A stretch of DNA of 33,178 nucleotides, from NCBI GenBank assembly GCA_003158295.1, contig PMIP01000098.1, positions 1 to 33,178 of the forward strand, written 5' to 3'. Of this stretch, positions 15,345 through 23,014 are shown one piece after another (position 1 is the first letter of the stretch; every line of letters begins with the position of its first letter). The notes beneath the pieces are model-generated. The model saw only the letters and a list, made by a program, of their open reading frames with translations. It ran no database searches and was not told the DNA's origin. A program made the position numbers and the translations under genes. This DNA comes from Chloroflexota bacterium (GTDB lineage: Bacteria > Chloroflexota > Limnocylindria > Limnocylindrales > CSP1-4).

Positions 15345-17663
15345 CTACAAGGCCGGGCCGTCGAGCGGGATAGCGTGGGGGTCATCGACGCGCGGGCCCG
15401 AGGCAGGCGCGTCGACCCCGAGTTTGGTCGGCCACCAGTTCCAGCGGCCGAGCAGCACGACCACCGACGGCACGAGCAGCGAGCGAACGAAGAACGTGTC
15501 CATCAGCACGCCGGCCGCGATGCCGTACCCGATCTGCTGGATCTGGGAGGCGCCGGCCGTGCCGCCGACCGAGATGGCGAGAACCCCGAAGCTTCCGCCG
15601 AGGATCACGCCCGCGGTCGTGACCGTGCTGCCCGTCTTGCCGATGGCTTTGGCCACCGCGTCGCGCAAGGGCAGGTGATGAGCCTCCTCTCGGATGCGAC
15701 TCATGACCAGGATGTTGTAGTCGGAGCCCAGCGCCATCAGGAAGACGAACATCAAGAAGGGCAGGACGAAGTTGAGACCGGCCTGGCCCCCGAGCCGCAC
15801 GAAGATGATCCCGGTCAGGCCGAGCGCACCCAGATAGGAGATGACCACGCTCGCCACGAGATACAGGGGCGCAACCATGCTCCGCATGACCGCGGCGAGC
15901 AAGATCGCGATCAGGATCGCCACGATCGGGATGATCCGCTCCAGGTCCGACGCCGAGATCTGGCGGATGTCGTACGAGAACTCGACGTTTCCGAGCAACC
16001 CGATTGAGGTTGCGCCGGCAGCGGCACCCACCCGGTTTACCTCGGCACGCAGGCCGGGGACGGCGTCCAGCGCGGCCGGGCTGGACAGATCTCCGCTTCC
16101 GACCTCGGCCGAGTACTCGACCGTGAGGCCGTCCGGGCTGATGAGCTGTCCTTCGGCCCGGTAGGCGTTGTACAGCTCGACGGGCACCGCCGAAGTGGCC
16201 GGCACGGGCGGCAGCTGACGCGGGGCGCCGAGAGTCGCGTGGAGCTGAGTCAGCTGGTCGGGCGTGAGAGGGATGCCGTTCGGGTTGAGGGGCCCGACGA
16301 CGCTCTTGAACTCGGGCAGCGCCGAGAGTCCGGTCTGGGCCGTCGCCAGTGGCGTCGCGTCCTGCCACACCGGGCGACCGAACTGGAGCAGTACCAGCGT
16401 CCGGACGATCTTGGAGGATGGGAAGTGGGCGTCTATGGCGGCGGCCCCGGCCGCGGAATCGGAGCCGGCGGTGGTGCTACTCGAGTCGCCGAAGCCGGCG
16501 ACGCCGGTTGTAAGCAGCGTCACTGCCATTCCGCCGAACAGGATTGCCCCGAAGAGCAGGGTTGCGGCCGGACGCCGGGTGACGATGACACCGACGCGGT
16601 CCCAGAACCCGGCTCGTTCCACTTCCTTGTGGCGGATGTCACTCGGCCAGAAGACCGCCCGACCGAAGATGGCCAGCAGGGCCGGCAGAAGCGTCAGGCC
16701 CGCGGCCAGCATGATGGCGATGCCGATGGCAAGCGCGGGACCCATGCTCTGGTACAGCCCGAACTCGGCCAGGGCCACGCTGGACAGGGCGGCGATCACG
16801 GTAAACGCGGAGAAGGTGATCGACTCGCCGACCCGCGTCACGGCGCGCTTGACGGCGTCCGCTCCGGAGAGGCCGCCGCGCAGTTCTTCGCGGACACGGA
16901 ACACCAGGAAGACCCCGTAGTCCGTCCCGGCGCCCAGGATCAGGACGATGAGCATGAACTGGGTGATCGAGGAAACCTGGATTCCCGCGCTGGCCGCCTG
17001 GGCGATGACCGGTCCGGAGACGGTGAGGACGATCACGGCCGGAATGAGAGTCAGGAAAGGTGCGAGCAGAGCCCGGTACGCGAGCACGAGCAAGGCGAGT
17101 ATGAAGAGCAGCGAGAAGATCTGGGTTCGATCCTGTGAGGATCCGGACGCCTTGGCGTTGTCTACGAGGTCGGGGATCTCACCGGCGAGATGAACCTGGA
17201 GCCCTACCGGCGCAGCCGTGGCAGCGGCTCTTCGGATGGTGTCAACCAGTGTTTGGGCTCCGCTGACGTCGGTGAACGAAACGACCGCCGCCTCCACGAG
17301 AACCTGCCTGGCCGCACCGTCGCCGGATATGCCGAGGTCCGCCACGACCTTGACCGTATCGATCCCCTTGATCGTCGTTTCGAGGCCGTCTATGGCGGCG
17401 TTGTCCGCGGCGGTCAGGCCGCCGTCTCGGACCGCCACCAGGTTGGCTGTGGCGAGGTTGACGTCGACGAAGGGCGACGCCATGTTCGAAGCCTTGATGC
17501 TCGCCACATTGGCCGGAAGGAACCCGCTCGTCGTGTTCTTGGCGACGCTGCCCAGCGTTGGCAGGGACCGAACCGTTACGACGGTGATGACGATCCAAGC
17601 GAGGACGATCAAGTATCGGAAGCGAACGCTCGCGGCGCCGATCAGGGCGAAGATGCGGTTCAT
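15345..17663 (-). CDS. MMPL/RND family transporter
   Basis: This roughly 772-residue membrane exporter of the RND superfamily (MmpL-like, proton-driven) is probably for lipids or hydrophobic compounds. It has the usual two-fold layout: one helix (about 10-30), a large extracytoplasmic loop, five helices, then the same again. Two repeated transmembrane signatures are visible, GAGTDYGVFLVFRVREEL in the first half and GSDYNILVMSRIREEA in the second, each containing the conserved Asp-Tyr pair thought to relay protons. The track start at 17786 adds a leader without membrane character. ATG 17663 (MNRIFALIG) follows GAGAGA and is preferred. It is divergent from the DUF3105 gene. The substrate is unknown. 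Confidence 0.93.
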   Translation of the reverse strand: MNRIFALIGAASVRFRYLIVLAWIVITVVTVRSLPTLGSVAKNTTSGFLPANVASIKASNMASPFVDVNLATANLVAVRDGGLTAADNAAIDGLETTIKGIDTVKVVADLGISGDGAARQVLVEAAVVSFTDVSGAQTLVDTIRRAAATAAPVGLQVHLAGEIPDLVDNAKASGSSQDRTQIFSLLFILALLVLAYRALLAPFLTLIPAVIVLTVSGPVIAQAASAGIQVSSITQFMLIVLILGAGTDYGVFLVFRVREELRGGLSGADAVKRAVTRVGESITFSAFTVIAALSSVALAEFGLYQSMGPALAIGIAIMLAAGLTLLPALLAIFGRAVFWPSDIRHKEVERAGFWDRVGVIVTRRPAATLLFGAILFGGMAVTLLTTGVAGFGDSSSTTAGSDSAAGAAAIDAHFPSSKIVRTLVLLQFGRPVWQDATPLATAQTGLSALPEFKSVVGPLNPNGIPLTPDQLTQLHATLGAPRQLPPVPATSAVPVELYNAYRAEGQLISPDGLTVEYSAEVGSGDLSSPAALDAVPGLRAEVNRVGAAAGATSIGLLGNVEFSYDIRQISASDLERIIPIVAILIAILLAAVMRSMVAPLYLVASVVISYLGALGLTGIIFVRLGGQAGLNFVLPFLMFVFLMALGSDYNILVMSRIREEAHHLPLRDAVAKAIGKTGSTVTTAGVILGGSFGVLAISVGGTAGASQIQQIGYGIAAGVLMDTFFVRSLLVPSVVVLLGRWNWWPTKLGVDAPASGPRVDDPHAIPLDGPAL

Positions 17664-17991
17664 GGGTCTCTCGTACGTCCAAGGATGATCAGGGTTGAGA
17701 GCGTGAGGATCACACTCGGGGCAGAAGTGCCCGTGATTTCGCGAAGCCGATTGCGCTCTGCGAGCCGCGGGCCGCGTCCGAGCCACCGGCCGATCAACTG
17801 GCCCAGGTCGACAGAGCGGCGCGTTCCGAGCTGCGGCACGCTCCGAGACGAGCCTGCCGATTCGGGGAGTGCCAACGACTCTTCAACTAGACTCACGCAG
17901 CTTCTTCATCGGGTCGGGCCGGCTGCCCAGGTCGAGACTCCCCAGGCCGGGTCGCCTCGTAGTGGAGAGCGACGCATCGGAGCAAGGGCAC
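17664..17991. other. Divergent intergenic region between MMPL and DUF3105 genes
   Basis: About 330 bases contain only extensions of the flanking ORFs upstream of their likely starts. These extensions (to 17786 on the minus strand and 17869 on the plus strand) have no ribosome sites and shadow-like composition. Promoters for both genes should lie here, but I could not identify convincing boxes. Confidence 0.4.
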
Positions 17992-18630
17992 ATGGCCAAG
18001 CACGCCCGGAACAGCCGGAGGCTGAGCCCTCGACCGGCAACGAAGCCGCAGACGACCGAACGCGATCGACGCTTCTGGCTGATCGTCGCCGGTCTCGCTA
18101 CGGTTCTGTCCGTCGTTGCCGTGGCCACGATCTTCGCCGTCACGGGCGCCTTCGCGACCGGCGGCTCGGGCTCGCTGCCGCCCGGCACCCAATCGTTCGC
18201 CGAGACCGACCATTCCCACGTCACGACAACCGTCACCTACGACCATGTCCCGCCGGCCGGCGGCGCCCACAACCCGACCCAGCTGAACTGCGGCGTCTAC
18301 GCCCAGCCGGTGCAGAATGAGAACGCGGTCCATTCACTCGAGCATGGGGCGGTGTGGATCACTTACCTGCCCACCCTCTCGGCCGACCAGGTCGGAGCCC
18401 TCCAGCGCCTGGTCACCTCCAGCTACGTTGGGACCGAGCGGTACCTGATCCTGAGCCCCTACGTCGGCCTGCCTTCGCCGATCGTGGCGAGTGCGTGGGG
18501 CTATCAGCTCCGCGTCGACCAGGCTTCGGACTCCCGCCTCTCCGACTTCATCCACCAATTCGCCGGGGGCGGGCAGGGCGGCGAGCAGGGCGGTCCCTGC
18601 ACCGGAGGCGTAGGCAGCCCCATCGAGTGA
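17992..18630 (+). CDS. DUF3105 membrane-anchored protein
   Basis: This 212-residue protein has a basic N-terminus, one membrane segment (about 28-53, FWLIVAGLATVLSVVAVATIFAV) and an extracytoplasmic DUF3105 domain. The domain shows its usual pattern: DHVPPAGGAHNPTQLNCGVY, then HSLEHGAVWITYLP, then SPYVGLPSPIVASAWG. The histidines and cysteine in these motifs are conserved in the family, whose function is not known. ATG 17992 (MAKHAR) follows AAGGG. The longer track start at 17869 is not supported. A glycine-rich tail with one cysteine ends the protein. A serpin remnant lies just downstream. Confidence 0.88.
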   Translation: MAKHARNSRRLSPRPATKPQTTERDRRFWLIVAGLATVLSVVAVATIFAVTGAFATGGSGSLPPGTQSFAETDHSHVTTTVTYDHVPPAGGAHNPTQLNCGVYAQPVQNENAVHSLEHGAVWITYLPTLSADQVGALQRLVTSSYVGTERYLILSPYVGLPSPIVASAWGYQLRVDQASDSRLSDFIHQFAGGGQGGEQGGPCTGGVGSPIE

Positions 18631-18739
18631 GGCTGGCTGGTTCGCCTGCCACCCAGCCGCAGCCCCGCCGCTGAGAGAACCGATCCGGCAGGTCGCCTGG
18701 ACCGTATGACTGGTGGGCGCTGCCGCACAGGCAACCTGA

Positions 18740-18880
18740 GCCGGCCGGGCGGCGGAGAAGGGGTCCGTGGGTCGACTTCAGGTGACGCTGCACGTCGATC
18801 GGCCCTTCCTCTTTGCCCTGCGGGACACCAGGACCGGCGCGATCCTATTCCTGGGCCGGGTGGTCGACCCCTCCGCGTAG
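18740..18880 (+). pseudogene. Serpin C-terminal remnant
   Basis: An open stretch of 46 codons ends in LHVDRPFLFALRDTRTG and AILFLGRVVDPSA, unmistakably the last strands of a serpin (consensus DRPFLFLIRD..TG.ILFMGRVV.P). It opens after a TGA at 18737-18739. Nothing serpin-like, such as the hinge of the reactive-centre loop, could be found upstream in any frame, and the DUF3105 stop lies only about 110 bases away. The fragment lacks the inhibitory core, so it is best read as the leftover 3' end of a deleted serpin gene. Confidence 0.7.
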
Positions 18881-18888
18881 GGGATCCG

Positions 18889-19326
18889 CTACTCCATCGG
18901 GTCGAGCACGAAGACCGGGATCTGGCGATCGGTCTTCTTCTGGTAGTTCGCGTAGTCGGGCCAGGTTTCTACCGCACGCTCCCACCACAGGGCCTTCTCG
19001 TCGCCCGTGACCTCGCGGGCCAGGTAGTCGCGCTTGATCGCGCCGTCCTGCAGCTCGACGTGCGGGTTCTTCTTGAGGTTGTAGTACCAGACCGGATGCT
19101 TCGGGGCGCCGCCGAGTGAGGCGACGACCGCGTAGACGCCCTCGTGTTCGACGCGCATGAGGGCGATCTTGCGGAGCTTGCCCGTCTTCGCCCCAACCGA
19201 AGTCAGCACGATCACGGGTCGGCCGCGGAGGTCGCCGGCCTTCTCGCCGTTGGTCGCCTCGTATAGCTCGACCTGCTGGCGGGACCAGGTGGACGTACCG
19301 GGCTCGTATTCTCCGATCAGTGGCAT
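18889..19326 (-). CDS. DDN-like nitroreductase family deazaflavin-dependent oxidoreductase
   Basis: This 145-residue protein of the Ddn/Rv3547 family is a split-barrel enzyme that uses reduced F420 to reduce quinones or nitro compounds, usually at the membrane. Family features are [48 protein letters not shown] in the first half and [22 protein letters not shown] in the second. The end, [32 protein letters not shown], is also typical. ATG 19326 follows GAGAGA at about 8 nt; the longer track start is not supported. It is divergent from the response regulator gene. Its presence suggests that the host makes F420, but no F420 synthesis gene is in the window. Confidence 0.92.
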   Translation of the reverse strand: MPLIGEYEPGTSTWSRQQVELYEATNGEKAGDLRGRPVIVLTSVGAKTGKLRKIALMRVEHEGVYAVVASLGGAPKHPVWYYNLKKNPHVELQDGAIKRDYLAREVTGDEKALWWERAVETWPDYANYQKKTDRQIPVFVLDPME

Positions 19327-19435
19327 GAGCCTATTCTCTCGCTTCTGGCCTGAAAGCTCCTGGTTTCCCCAGGTGAGCGCGCCGCCGGTCCGGCGTGGCG
19401 CCATCGGCTCCCCTCAGGATCTTGCGAACTGCTGA

Positions 19436-19441
19436 GATAAT
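19436..19441 (+). promoter_or_regulatory. Candidate -10 box of the response-regulator gene
   Basis: GATAAT lies 26 bases before the GTG start, which would give a leader of about 20 bases. No good -35 hexamer is seen at the right distance. The ribosome site GAGGGTGAGT follows. Confidence 0.35.
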
Positions 19442-19467
19442 GCGGTCGTTTGCTGCGAGGGTGAGTC

Positions 19468-20250
19468 GTGACGGAAGATCTGGCGAAAGCACTGCCGGTG
19501 GAAGCTCACCGCGCCCTGGTGCTCCACGATCGTCGGCTCGTCGTGGACCTGATCGAGCTGACGCTCAATCACGGACTGTTCGTCGTTCGGGCCGCGCGCA
19601 ACCTCTCAGAAGCAGAGGCCATCCTGGCCGAGTGGCAGCCCCACATCACCGTTGTCGACATGGACCACGACGACAGCACCGCCTTGCTCCAGCTGCTCGG
19701 CGCGTCGAACACGCTGACGCGGAGCGTGACGCCGGTCCTGGGCCTGACTCAGCGCGGCGACCTGCAAACGAAGCTCAAGGCTTTCGACCTCGGGGTCGAC
19801 GACATTCTGACCGTGCCCTTCTCGCCCGAAGAGCTGCTGGCGCGCTCGATCGTAATCACACGGCGGGCGACAGGCGCCGATCGACCGATCGTGCCCACGA
19901 TCAGTCTCGGCGAGATCGAGATCGACATTCTCAACCGCCAGGTGCGGGCGGGCCAGTCGGTCGTGCACCTGAGCGGCATCGAGCAGAGCCTCTTGTATCT
20001 GCTCGCCAGTCGGTGCGGGCGGGTCGTCAACAGAGACGAGATCCTCGACGCCATCTGGGGCACCGACTTCGTGGCCGAAAGCAACATCGTGGATCGCCAC
20101 ATCCGGAGCCTGCGCATCAAGCTGCAGAACGGCTATCGACATCCGCGCTTCATAGCCACCGTCCCCGGCAAGGGCTATCGATTCATCCCCACGTTCTCGA
20201 ATCGGGGATGGGACGACGAGCCGGATCGGGACGAATCCTCCACGCGCTGA
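19468..20250 (+). CDS. OmpR/PhoB-type response regulator with degenerate receiver
   Basis: This 260-residue DNA-binding transcription regulator has a receiver domain (about 15-130) with the phospho-acceptor position Asp64 in TVVDMDHDD. The switch Thr is in VLGLTQRGD. The acidic pair at the N-terminus is reduced to LHD. The almost invariant Lys of the KPF motif is replaced: TVPFSPEELLAR has Val116. The C-terminal winged helix (about 145-245) is complete, with LSGIEQSLLYLLASRCGRVVNRDEILDAIWG, VDRHIRSLRIKL and the wing VPGKGYRFIP. The start is GTG 19468 with GAGGGTGAGT upstream. No histidine kinase gene is adjacent. The altered pocket suggests control without ordinary phosphorylation. Confidence 0.92.
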   Translation: MTEDLAKALPVEAHRALVLHDRRLVVDLIELTLNHGLFVVRAARNLSEAEAILAEWQPHITVVDMDHDDSTALLQLLGASNTLTRSVTPVLGLTQRGDLQTKLKAFDLGVDDILTVPFSPEELLARSIVITRRATGADRPIVPTISLGEIEIDILNRQVRAGQSVVHLSGIEQSLLYLLASRCGRVVNRDEILDAIWGTDFVAESNIVDRHIRSLRIKLQNGYRHPRFIATVPGKGYRFIPTFSNRGWDDEPDRDESSTR

Positions 20251-20319
20251 GAGTCGCCCAACCCGACGCCGGATCGGCTTCTCCTGCCGGCCGCGGCCGC
20301 GGAAGCCCCGTATTACGGA

Positions 20320-20331
20320 GCGTCATGACGC
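20320..20331. promoter_or_regulatory. Perfect 12-bp palindrome GCGTCATGACGC
   Basis: This sequence is identical to its reverse complement and lies in the gap between the response regulator and the 20410 gene. The second arm overlaps a wider AGCGTC/GACGCT pair, and a smaller CCGTA-t-TACGG pair lies at 20308-20318. It could be an operator for the 20410 gene. This is a sequence observation only. Confidence 0.3.
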
Positions 20332-20409
20332 GAGGACGCTCCAGGCCCAGAGTTGCCGGCGCAAGCACGAGTGGCTTCATGGAGGAATGAAGTCCAGAGG
20401 AGGACGCCG

Positions 20410-20763
20410 ATGGCCGGTAGCAGAGCGGTGCAACCGTATGCTCGCACGTGGGTCTGGGGCCTGGAAAGTGATCGCGGGGCCCGCGCCGGGCTCAGGCTGA
20501 TCAGTTCTGACCGGAAGTTCGTGTTGCGCTGCTATCCAAGGGATGACGCGCAGTTCGAGGCTGATGTACGGAGGGTAGTCGCGGAGCTGCAGCAGGTGGC
20601 CTGGGGCTGGAGGACATTCCTGGAGCAGGCCAGGAACCGGGTGAAGCGACTCTATCCCGACGTCACGATCCAGCCACGCGATCGCCTTGCGGCGGGCGAT
20701 GCCCCGGATGAGCTGTGGTATTGCTACCGCGACGGCGGATTCCTGGGCGCGCGCTCAACCTAG
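20410..20763 (+). CDS. Hypothetical small soluble protein, 117 aa
   Basis: I do not recognise this family. The start is strong, with GAGGAGG six bases before ATG 20410; the track start at 20353 lacks such a site. The protein is charged, soluble, and rich in Arg and Trp. A strand-rich N-terminus (RTWVWGLESDRGARAGLRLISSDRKFVLRCYP) is followed by a long helix (DDAQFEADVRRVVAELQQVAWGWRTFLEQARNRVKRLYP). A C-terminal segment with DELWYCYRDGG ends it. There is no signal peptide or membrane segment. It follows the response regulator on the same strand after about 160 bases and could be one of its targets, which is a guess. Confidence 0.7.
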   Translation: MAGSRAVQPYARTWVWGLESDRGARAGLRLISSDRKFVLRCYPRDDAQFEADVRRVVAELQQVAWGWRTFLEQARNRVKRLYPDVTIQPRDRLAAGDAPDELWYCYRDGGFLGARST

Positions 20764-20919
20764 CCCGGCACGCGACCGCGCGCTGCAGGCCGGATCCTCG
20801 CGGATTCTTGCGGCGATCAAGCCAAACGGGGGATTGACCGCGCGACAAGAGTACCTACCCTAATGGCGCCCATCGGGCCCGGCCCCGTCATCGACCGCCC
20901 GAGGCGAAAGGGAGATCCC

Positions 20920-21162
20920 GTGAGCCCGCTCGACCTGATCCTATGGTCGCTGGCTGGGGCTGGCGCGATCGTGGCCATCGGCCTCGCCTTAGCCGTGGCC
21001 ACCGTAGCTCTGGCCAGAGCCCTGGCCATTGTTCGCTCAGCGCTCCAGTCGAGCCCGCACAACGAGATGGGGCAGAGTCTGGCGGCACTGGCCGAGAACC
21101 TCAGCCAGGGCGCCGCCGGGGCAAGCCGCAGCTTGATCAACCGGCTGGATTCCGCACCCTAG
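20920..21162 (+). CDS. Small single-helix membrane protein, copy 1 of a tandem pair
   Basis: This is an 80-residue protein. The N-terminus (SPLDLILWSLAGAGAIVAIGLALAVATVALARAL) makes one long membrane helix, and the rest is a short polar tail. The start is GTG 20920 after AAAGGGAGATCCC; the track start at 20863 is not supported. The DNA around the ribosome site and the first dozen codons is nearly repeated at 21221, so the two genes arose by duplication. They share PLDLILWSLA and the Ile/Val/Ala-rich helix, but the tails differ. Function unknown. Tiny paralogous membrane peptides like these can be stress proteins, regulatory subunits or toxins, but nothing here decides. Confidence 0.7.
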   Translation: MSPLDLILWSLAGAGAIVAIGLALAVATVALARALAIVRSALQSSPHNEMGQSLAALAENLSQGAAGASRSLINRLDSAP

Positions 21163-21220
21163 AGGCACGCACCGGGCTCGGTCTCGAGTCAAGGGACCGC
21201 CCAGAACGAAGGGAGACCCC

Positions 21221-21400
21221 GTGAACCCGCTCGATCTGATCCTTTGGTCGCTCGCCAGCGGAGGCGCGATCGTGGTGGTCGCGATCGCCCTCTCCATCGC
21301 CCTCGTCGCTCTCGCCATGGCGACCATCGTCGTCCGCTCGGCGTTCGGCAGCGAGTCCAAGAGAGCTCTCGGTAGCGACTGGATCGCCTCGCCGAAGTAG
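21221..21400 (+). CDS. Small single-helix membrane protein, copy 2 of a tandem pair (too short for the ORF track)
   Basis: This 59-residue protein starts at GTG 21221, preceded by GAAGGGAGACCCC. The sequence begins NPLDLILWSLASGGAIVVVAIALSIALVALAMATIVV, a long membrane helix, followed by a short tail (SAFGSESKRALGSDWIASPK). It is clearly homologous to the gene at 20920, and most base changes in the first codons are silent (GAC/GAT, CTA/CTT), which indicates selection for the protein. The spacing between the two genes is about 60 bases, so they are probably cotranscribed. Function unknown. Confidence 0.68.
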   Translation: MNPLDLILWSLASGGAIVVVAIALSIALVALAMATIVVRSAFGSESKRALGSDWIASPK

Positions 21401-21624
21401 GCGGGAATCCATCGAGAGCCGCGAGTCAAGCCAGACAGCGGCGTAGTAGCCCAAGGGGGCGCCCGCAGCCGGCCCAGTTTCGCTGCGGGCCCGAGACATG
21501 TACTCGGATCAGTGGGACTACCGCACTTGCCCGGCGGAGCCCGAGCGCGTCGATTCGTCCGGGCCGTCCCGTCACCGGTTCCGCGTGCCAGAATGACGTT
21601 TTCCGGACCGTGGTGGAGGGTTCC

Positions 21625-22128
21625 GTGAGGATGAGCCTGTCTATTCGAAAGTCAGCTGCCCTTCTCTGCGCCGTGCCGCTGTTGCTGGCAGGCTGCTCGT
21701 CGTCGAGCGCTACGCTGCCACCCCTCGCGCCCGCCTCGGGATCCGTGCCCACCTCGGGATCCGTCACGGCACAGGCGCCGGCGGCGCCGACCGATTTCAC
21801 TGCCCTGGTGGAGAACGGAACGGTTCCATGCCCGAGCCCCGATCCCAGCTTCCCCGACGTCCCCTGCAAGCAGACCAACCTCGCATGGACGTACGGCTCC
21901 GCGCCGGGAACCCGGTTTCGCATCTACCGGGTCTGGATAGGCGAAGATCCAAACGCCACATGCGCGACCTCCGACGCTCAGGCATCGGTGGTGCTCGAAA
22001 CGGAGCCCGGTATCACGAGCGGCCACCTCTTCGACGAAGTCTCCGTGGGCGGAGGACCTCTGTGTTTGTGGGTCACGGCCGTGAACGCGGCGGGTGAGTC
22101 TCAGAAGGTCCCAGCCCAGGGCCAATAG
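21625..22128 (+). CDS. Lipoprotein with a fibronectin-III-like domain
   Basis: This 167-residue protein has a clear lipoprotein signal: basic start, hydrophobic SAALLCAVPLLLAGC, lipid-modified Cys24. A low-complexity spacer follows (Ser/Pro/Ala, with GSVPTSGSVT), containing a small duplicated segment. The remaining ~110 residues look like one beta-sandwich of fibronectin type III style: APAAPTDFTALVENGTVPC, LAWTYGSAPGTRFRIYRVWIG and LCLWVTAVNAAGESQ. Four cysteines could form disulfides. Starts GTG 21625 and ATG 21631 both suit the GGAGGG site. It probably sits on the outer face of the membrane and binds a ligand or partner, which is unknown. It is convergent with pcm. Confidence 0.78.
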   Translation: MRMSLSIRKSAALLCAVPLLLAGCSSSSATLPPLAPASGSVPTSGSVTAQAPAAPTDFTALVENGTVPCPSPDPSFPDVPCKQTNLAWTYGSAPGTRFRIYRVWIGEDPNATCATSDAQASVVLETEPGITSGHLFDEVSVGGGPLCLWVTAVNAAGESQKVPAQGQ

Positions 22129-22150
22129 ACCGCCTCGTCGCCTCGCGCAG

Positions 22151-22846
22151 CTACAGCCGCAGCCTTCCGAAGAACGGGCGCCGGCGCACCTGACCATCCC
22201 CGAAGCCTCCGGCGCCGACGAGTGGCACGAAGACGCACGCCCCGGCCGGGGACTCCTCGAAATCTGCTCCGTGGCGGACAACGAGCACCATCTCCTGCAG
22301 CTCGGGCGTCCCGACCGGGACCACGAGGCGGCCGCCCTCGGCCAGCTGTTCCCGCAGAGCGACGGGCACGGCCGGCGCGGCGGCGGTGACCACGATGGCC
22401 TCGAACGGGGCCTCGTCGGGGCGGCCCAGGCTGCCGTCCCCCACCTCGACTCGGACGAGATCCAGAAGGTCCAGCTGCGCCAGCCTGGCCACGGCGGTGG
22501 CCGCCAGTTCGGCATGGCGCTCGATGGTGATTACGCGGCAGCCGATCGCGGCCAGGACGGCGGCCTGGTAGCCGGAGCCCGTCCCCACCTCCAGGACGCG
22601 CATCCCCGGCCGGGGCTCCAGCATCTCGGTCATCTGGGCCACGATGTACGGCTGGCTGATCGCTTGTCCGACCTCGATCGGCAGGGCCTCGTCGCCGTAG
22701 GCGTGCCTGGAGAGATCGCTCGGAACGAACAGCTCGCGCGGCACCGCGGCCATCGCCGCCAGAACGGCCTCGTCGCGAATGCCGCGGCCGCGGAGCTGGC
22801 GCTCGACCATCTCCGCCCGGAGCCGTGCGGCCGTATCCGAATCCAC
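22151..22846 (-). CDS. pcm: Protein-L-isoaspartate O-methyltransferase
   Basis: This cytoplasmic repair enzyme methylates isoaspartyl residues in aged proteins using S-adenosylmethionine. The 231-residue sequence shows the N-terminal helix MVERQLRGRGIRDEAVLAAMAAVPRELFVP and the active-site region YGDEALPIEVGQAISQPYIVAQMTEML. The SAM-binding motif VLEVGTGSGYQAAVLA is followed by ITIERH, the acidic end of the next strand. IVVTAAAPAVP and LAEGGRLVVPVG are also standard. The start GTG 22846 has no strong ribosome site; ATG 22810 (MVERQL) is possible. It is divergent from the lipoprotein gene at 23015. Confidence 0.95.
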   Translation of the reverse strand: MDSDTAARLRAEMVERQLRGRGIRDEAVLAAMAAVPRELFVPSDLSRHAYGDEALPIEVGQAISQPYIVAQMTEMLEPRPGMRVLEVGTGSGYQAAVLAAIGCRVITIERHAELAATAVARLAQLDLLDLVRVEVGDGSLGRPDEAPFEAIVVTAAAPAVPVALREQLAEGGRLVVPVGTPELQEMVLVVRHGADFEESPAGACVFVPLVGAGGFGDGQVRRRPFFGRLRL

Positions 22847-23014
22847 GCGTGGAAGATACGCCTGCGTGGAGACGAGAGGAGCGACGAGCGGTGGTGCGGA
22901 GACGCCGATGGCGGAATCTGGGCGAGATCACCGCTCGCCGCCCCCGTCCGTCAGTAGACTGTCGCTGCGACGTCGGAGCCGAGGGCGCAGAACCACTCGC
23001 CGGGGGACCGAGCC

